Shown: positions 58,963-63,636 of the stretch, piece by piece
Numbering within the stretch: the stretch's first letter is position 1
Layout of the letters: each line of letters begins with the position of its first letter
Source: Willaertia magna
Lineage: Eukaryota > Heterolobosea > Eutetramitea > Acrasida > Naegleriidae
Assembly: GCA_902984215.1 (NCBI GenBank)
Contig: CADWAF010005441.1
Span: 1-63,636 of the forward strand
Reading direction: 5' to 3'
DNA: 63,636 nt
Translations under genes and position numbers: made by a program
Notes under the pieces: model-generated
The model's input: the letters and a program-made list of their open reading frames with translations, nothing else
The model's database searches: none
What the model was told of the DNA's origin: nothing

Positions 58963-59577
58963 TTAAAACATTTTCATGATATGCTCTATTCCTGCATTTG
59001 AGAGTACAATTAGTGGAATTATGCCAATATTGTAGCCTTGTGAAGAACATAGAAATTCAGGTATGCATAAGTTGGTTGAAGCACTGCTCAAACAACAGAA
59101 TTCTTCTCTCGGAAAGGAAAATAAAACTCTACCATACCAAAAGTAAATACAAATTAATGTGAAGGCATAAGAAAGTATCTGTTGTATCGCTATAGAAAGA
59201 ATTTTCATTATCCAATAGCTTCTTGAAGATTTCATTTCACTTAACATCTTTTCCTTTAATTTCCAAGACCTTTGCATCTTTGCGTATTTAGCAAAAAGTG
59301 ATGGCGTATTGTATTTTGCACTCTTCTTTTGGAGAACTTTAATTTCTCTTTCTAACCTGTTAATTTTTGAGTGAAGGAAACAGTCATAGAAAATCTTTCG
59401 CCAAATAAAGGATAAAATTTTGGAAACTAAAATACCAAACACTATGAAAAGAACCACAATTTCTGATTTTAAATGTATTGCAACATCTACCAATGAAGAT
59501 ATCGTATTAACAGTTGTATTGTTGTTGATGAAGTGAGAAGATAGAAGATCCGATGGTGAGGTTATATTGGCATTCAT
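58963..59577 (-). CDS. GET1: GET1/WRB-like tail-anchor insertase subunit
   Basis: 204 residues from ATG 59577. TM1 at ~40-62, then a basic coiled-coil (~70-115) with T-P-S-L-F-A-K-Y-A-K-M-Q-R, the family's signature, then two more membrane segments (~122-145 and ~183-200). This is the order of GET1/WRB, which with GET2/CAML receives tail-anchored proteins from GET3/ASNA1 at the ER. The ~30-residue N-terminal part is polar and luminal. A partner gene is not in the window. Confidence 0.8.
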   Translation of the reverse strand: MNANITSPSDLLSSHFINNNTTVNTISSLVDVAIHLKSEIVVLFIVFGILVSKILSFIWRKIFYDCFLHSKINRLEREIKVLQKKSAKYNTPSLFAKYAKMQRSWKLKEKMLSEMKSSRSYWIMKILSIAIQQILSYAFTLICIYFWYGRVLFSFPREEFCCLSSASTNLCIPEFLCSSQGYNIGIIPLIVLSNAGIEHIMKMF

Positions 59578-59796
59578 TTTTTGGAGTCAAAGGCTTAAAC
59601 CACAACATTTTAAAAATAGTTGCAGGTGAGAAATATGAAGATGAATGAAATAGATTTAAAAGCAAATAGTTTATAAATAAAAAGTACAAAAGAGTAGAGT
59701 AGTAAATACAAAAAGAAAAAGCTTTGTAAAAACAACCTATATCAAAGACATCTTATGAAAGTAAATGTAATTTATCCCGAAAATAATTTTAATTTT

Positions 59797-60039
59797 TTAA
59801 TGTTTCATTGGTTGGTTTTGTTGATCATTATGTAATGTAGCAGAAGCTAGAGATGTTTTTGCTTCCATTTCAGTTGGTCTACTATAATCTCTATACCCTT
59901 TTAACAAGATTCTATATTTTCAAAAAAATAGTTGATCATTATAATTCTCATTATTATCCCTCTTCTTTAAAACTTACCTAGCTGCGATTAGAGCTCCTAT
60001 AACTTTAATATCGGTTCCGTGAACAACAGACAAACCCAT
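59797..60039 (-). CDS. Very small spliced protein of unknown function
   Basis: Exons 59978-60039 and 59797-59911, with a 66-base GTAAGT..TAG intron; 58 residues. Start ATG 60039. The sequence has a short hydrophobic stretch across the splice (V-I-G-A-L-I-A-A then I-L-L), followed by K-G-Y-R-D-Y-S-R-P-T-E-M-E-A-K-T-S-L and a polar end. It looks like a small membrane-associated, perhaps mitochondrial, protein. No family recognised, but both splice signals are canonical and the frame is well formed. Confidence 0.5.
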
Positions 60040-60152
60040 TTTTTTAAATGAACAAAAAAATTAAAAGTTTTTATTTTAAAAATTACCCTTCAAAGATGCT
60101 ACTTGATAAGCCGCCAAAAATCACTACTGACTTTTCCCTAACAGAAACACCT

Positions 60153-60803
60153 CTAGTTTTTTTTTATGAAAGAAAAGATAATAATTAAAAGAGAAGAAAG
60201 ACAGGTAATAAAAATAGTAACAAATTGCACTGTTTTAAAATGTTCAATATTTCCAATAGGTATATCCACCAAACTATTATCATCAGTAATATTACTTGCC
60301 TTAATAATTTCATATTGAACATTATTAATTATCACAAATTTAGGATCTAATACTTTTATCTCTTCATACTCTAATTTTTCTTTCGGAAATTGATATCTAA
60401 AGTGAATAGGAATTTCAAATGTAGTGATATGGTTAGCAATTGTATCAATAGAGAGTAATTGATGAAAAGAAATAGTGACATATTCAGAGTCTTTTATCAA
60501 GTAAGAAGGTTTTTCTATGTCAATATATTTTTGATGATTATTAATTGTAAAATAATTTTTAAAGTTTTTAATTTCGTAAATATCAAAATAAATATCTTTT
60601 TGTACATTTTCAACTAACGTAATATTTAGTAAATTATCGTTCTTTATGTCTTTAGGTAAATGAAAACTTGTCCTTAATGTTTTATGAAAACCACTTTTTA
60701 TTAATTGTCTTTCTATCATGATAATTTTATTTACATTATTTTCGGAACAATAAACAAATGAAATGAGAAGTGACAAAGCTAAAAACAGTATTAGCAATTT
60801 CAT
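60153..60803 (-). CDS. PIGX: PIG-X (GPI mannosyltransferase I stabilising subunit)
   Basis: 216 residues from ATG 60803. A signal peptide (to ~19) is followed by a luminal domain with the family blocks R-Q-L-I-K-S-G-F-H-K-T-L, Y-F-D-I-Y-E-I, I-D-I-E-K-P-S-Y-L and I-P-I-H-F-R-Y, then one C-terminal membrane helix (~191-212) with a short basic tail. This is the layout of PIG-X/Pbn1, which stabilises PIG-M, the first mannosyltransferase of GPI anchor synthesis in the ER. It is of interest because the CAP protein in this window carries a GPI-like tail. Confidence 0.85.
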   Translation of the reverse strand: MKLLILFLALSLLISFVYCSENNVNKIIMIERQLIKSGFHKTLRTSFHLPKDIKNDNLLNITLVENVQKDIYFDIYEIKNFKNYFTINNHQKYIDIEKPSYLIKDSEYVTISFHQLLSIDTIANHITTFEIPIHFRYQFPKEKLEYEEIKVLDPKFVIINNVQYEIIKASNITDDNSLVDIPIGNIEHFKTVQFVTIFITCLSSLLIIIFSFIKKN

Positions 60804-61092
60804 ATTTTTTTTGTGAAACTTGTTGTAAAACCTTTCCTTTCTTTGTTTGCTTGAATTTGTGATAGATTAGTTTAAAAAACAATTCAATAGAAACAACATC
60901 TTGTTGGCTTAATTATTTGACAAAACCTTCTTTGTTGTTGATTTCTAATTATAAAATCCATTTCCTTGGCTCAATGATGATGACGCAATACGGCAAAGCA
61001 ATGCAAGTACATTTTCAATCAAAACAACTTTTTCATCAAGCAAAGACTCATTTTGAAACTAAAAATAAAAAAAATTTAATCTAAGAAAAAAA

Positions 61093-62695
61093 ATGTTAAA
61101 TACCAAGTCACTTGTACATTCACTTCGTAAAACCATTTCCACCAACCCTTCCAATAAAATTGTGTTAAATAATTTTTTATTTAAGAAATCTTCAAGTAGA
61201 TGTTTTTCAACAAATTTATCTTTTCAACGCGAGGAATTTGACGAAGAAAATAGTTCTTTTGAACCAGCATCTTCAGAAAAAACAGCAGAAGAAAAATCAA
61301 TAGAAGAAATTTTACGTGTAAGAACATCATTAACACCAGATGAAGTTGTTCAACAATTAAATAGATATATTGTAGGACAAAATGATGCAAAACGTGCAGT
61401 TGCTGTAGCATTAAGAAATAGATGGAGAAGACAACAATTAGACCCATCTATCAGAGATGAAATAATACCTAAAAACATTTTAATGGTTGGTCCAACAGGG
61501 TAAGTAATTATTAAATAATATTTTAAAATTTACAATTACCTTAATTAGTGTTGGTAAAACTGAAATTGCTAGAAGATTAAGTAAATTAGCAAATTCACCT
61601 TTTATTAAAACTGAAGCAACTAAATATACTGAAGTTGGTTTTCACGGTAGAGATGTAGATACAATTATTAGAGATTTAATAGAAATTGGTATACAACATA
61701 CTAAAGAAAGACTAAGAAGTGCATATAAAACTAAAGCAAGAACATTAGCTGAAGATCAAGTTATATTTACATTAACCGGAAAGAAAAACACTGGAGTAGA
61801 TGGACAAGATGATTCTTTCTATGCTGGTTGGAGAGAACAACTAAGGAAAGGATATTTAGATGAAAAAAGTATTGATATTACTCTTCCAGAAAAACCTGTA
61901 AGATCTCAAGGTTTAGGAAGAGGAGGTGGAGGTGGTTTTGGAGCATTTGATATTCAGGAATTAATGGGAATGCTCGGACAACAAGGTGGAGGAAAACCTG
62001 TTAAACGTTCTTATAAAATTAAAGATTGTTTACCTAAATTAGAGGAACAAGAAATTGATAAGTTATTACAAACAGATGTTGTAATTAAAGAAGCTATAAG
62101 ATCTGTTGAAGAAGATGGTATTGTATTTATTGATGAAATTGATAAGATTTGTAGTTCTTATAAAGACGGACATGATGCTTCAGCTGAAGGTGTCCAAAGA
62201 GATTTATTACCTATTATTGAAGGAACAACTGTGAGTACAAAATATGGTAATGTTAAGACTGATCATATATTATTTGTATGTTCTGGTGCTTTCCACTCTG
62301 TTAAACCTTCTGATATGTTAGCTGAATTACAAGGTAGATTACCTATTCGAGTTGAATTAAAGGGTTTAACTGAACAAGATTTATTCAAAATATTAACAGA
62401 ACCAGAAACAAATATCTTAAAACAAAATATTGAATTACTAAAAACTGAAGGTGTAGAATTAGAATTTACTGAAGGAGGTGTTAAAGAAATTGCTAAAGTT
62501 GCTGCAGAAGTAAATACAACTGTTGAAAATATTGGTGCACGTCGTTTAATTACAATTACTGAAAAGATTTTGGAAGAAATTTCTTTCAATGCCCCAACAA
62601 TGAAAGGTCAGAAAATAGTTATTACTGAAAAGGAAGTACAACAACATTTAAATGTTCTTTTAAAGAAGGCAGATTTAAAGAAATTTATTTTATAA
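61093..62695 (+). CDS. hslU: HslU, ATPase subunit of HslVU protease (mitochondrial, two exons)
   Basis: Exons 61093-61499 and 61549-62695, over a 49-base GTAAGT..TAG intron; 517 residues. Exons join inside Walker A: V-G-P-T-G then V-G-K-T. Other marks: [15 protein letters not shown], the HslU I-domain, Walker [16 protein letters not shown] sensor 2, and a hydrophobic end L-K-K-F-I-L that docks on HslV. The pore loop is G-F-H-G where the E. coli enzyme has G-Y-V-G. The first ~70 residues form a basic, Ser/Asn-rich presequence. HslVU is a bacterial-type protease kept in mitochondria by some protists. The HslV partner is not in the window. Confidence 0.96.
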
Positions 62696-62721
62696 ACAAT
62701 GTAAAAATTTTGATTTTATTA

Positions 62722-63507
62722 TTACATACTGTAAGCTATAAACATTTGTGCAATATAATAAATTGGTAATCCTATAATTTGATTCCATGGTGTTTCAACA
62801 ATAAACTTCTCTCTTGCCACGAAAATGTCACTAATACAAAATAAAATACTTCCAACAACGCTCAAATAAGTTTTTTCTACTCTAGTAAAATTCACATTCG
62901 CATATTGGGTTGAAGAAAATATTTTGTAAAGAAATGATTTAAAATTCAATTCTTTTGGGTTTAAACTATTTCCTGAAGAAGAAAGACTAGCCATGATTGA
63001 AATAATGATGAAATAAGGATAAACTAATAAATCATATTTTCTATCCTTAATATTTACAATAATTTGTTTGTAACCAAAAATATAACAAATTGCAAATGCA
63101 AAAACAACAGGTATAATTACACTGATTAAATTACTACTAACATAATTCTTCTTAAAACCCTTTGCAAAACTAATGCTATAAAAAACGTGACATAATAAAA
63201 AGGAAAATCCACCGATCATAAAACCACCGGGAATTGCTAACAAGAAATCTCCTAATAATGCAAAAATTAAAGCAATAAAAGTGGTTTGATTTTCACTTGA
63301 TTTTCTTTGTAAACCGATGTATAGAAAAACAATAGAACAACAAGTTTTTGTAACTACATGATGGAACACTGCTAGATGTAAAATTAGGAAAACTATTAAT
63401 AATGACCAACAAGTAAAGTTGTTGAATTGAATTTGGTTGAAAAGGTTTGTAGAAGTAATTTGTTTGTTATTTGTTGTGGCTGTGGCTTGTGTTTTGGTTG
63501 GGTTCAT
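62722..63507 (-). CDS. YhhN/TMEM86-family lysoplasmalogenase
   Basis: 261 residues from ATG 63507; the upstream frame reaches only TTG. About eight hydrophobic segments cover residues ~30-261. Family blocks visible: A-L-I-F-A-L-L-G-D-F-L-L-A, G-G-F-S-F-L-L-C-H-V-F-Y, G-S-I-L-F-C-I-S-D, and P-I-Y-Y-I-A-Q near the end. YhhN/TMEM86 enzymes cleave the vinyl-ether bond of lysoplasmalogens. The conserved Asp residues of the two G-D and S-D motifs are intact. The N-terminus is short and Thr/Gln-rich. It converges with HslU, leaving 26 bases between the two stops. Confidence 0.85.
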   Translation of the reverse strand: MNPTKTQATATTNNKQITSTNLFNQIQFNNFTCWSLLIVFLILHLAVFHHVVTKTCCSIVFLYIGLQRKSSENQTTFIALIFALLGDFLLAIPGGFMIGGFSFLLCHVFYSISFAKGFKKNYVSSNLISVIIPVVFAFAICYIFGYKQIIVNIKDRKYDLLVYPYFIIISIMASLSSSGNSLNPKELNFKSFLYKIFSSTQYANVNFTRVEKTYLSVVGSILFCISDIFVAREKFIVETPWNQIIGLPIYYIAQMFIAYSM

Positions 63508-63604
63508 TCTTTTTTTTATTTTGTTGAGGATCAAAGTGGCAACATTACAATTCTTGAGGTGCCATTTTAATTGGGGTAATTCAAAGTATGGATAATACTG
63601 AATT

Positions 63605-63631
63605 GGGTTGGGTTTGGGTTTGGGTTTGGGG
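63605..63631 (+). repeat. GGGTTT repeat (G-run) at right end
   Basis: Five G-runs separated by two or three Ts: GGGTT, GGGTTT three times, then GGGG. It can form a G-quadruplex and resembles a degenerate telomere or a variant of one. It lies at the very edge of the window, so its full extent is unknown. Confidence 0.6.
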
Positions 63632-63636
63632 AAAAG

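Noticed and set aside
1..63636. CRISPR arrays, insertion sequences, viral genes
   Set aside because: No spaced repeats, transposase, integrase, reverse transcriptase or capsid-like frames were seen.

Overview
The window looks like nuclear DNA of a heterolobosean amoeba close to Naegleria. It is very AT-rich and uses the standard code. Gaps between genes are usually under 300 bases. Introns are rare and tiny (39-105 bases), and almost all begin GTAAGT. Many proteins are Asn/Lys-rich, and F-box, RCC1 and RGS proteins recur. A strongly divergent alpha-tubulin matches what is known of Naegleria mitotic tubulin. The species is inferred from gene content; no marker gene was compared.

Layout. 1-1406 is an AT desert with one repeated block. 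1407-10232 (minus strand) holds a disrupted F-box/DUF1963-like locus, a beta-hydroxyacid dehydrogenase, a large F-box/LRR protein, an S1-fold protein with a CaaX end, and an unknown. 10510-19347 holds a C2-RGS protein, a five-TM prominin/tweety-like protein, a secreted Tyr/Lys/Gly-rich protein, a CAP protein with a GPI-like tail, a TM2-domain protein and two unknowns. 19666-30131 holds poly(A)-binding protein, an atypical two-DNA-binding-domain E2F, a methyltransferase, a two-TM protein, a TBC RabGAP and a small Lys-rich protein. 30286-45581 holds RIO1 kinase, an ER cyclophilin, AFG1 ATPase, a small secreted Cys-rich protein, a bacterial-type RtcB, Rab escort protein and HEATR5/Laa1. 45832-52779 holds a second secreted Tyr/Lys-rich protein, two RCC1 proteins, the divergent alpha-tubulin, tRNA-Val(AAC), tRNA-Lys(UUU) and a membrane RGS receptor that appears frameshifted. 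53049-63507 holds alanine racemase, two very small spliced genes, uridine kinase, SNRNP40, tRNA isopentenyltransferase, ribosomal protein eL37, GET1/WRB, PIG-X, mitochondrial HslU and a YhhN/TMEM86 lysoplasmalogenase. The right end is a G-run repeat.

Functional threads. Membrane traffic and insertion: TBC RabGAP, Rab escort protein, HEATR5, GET1. GPI anchoring: PIG-X and a CAP protein that looks GPI-anchored. RNA biology: PABP, RIO1, RtcB, SNRNP40, tRNA isopentenyltransferase. Mitochondrial quality control: AFG1, HslU. Cell cycle: the E2F gene has E2F-like sites in its own promoter, and a near-consensus site lies upstream of the divergent alpha-tubulin. The most novel item is a short motif (E-x-V-A-S-T-L, then basic residues) shared by small secreted proteins at separate loci. 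Several genes are spliced in ways a plain ORF scan misses, including a 51-base intron in alanine racemase that has no stop and keeps frame.
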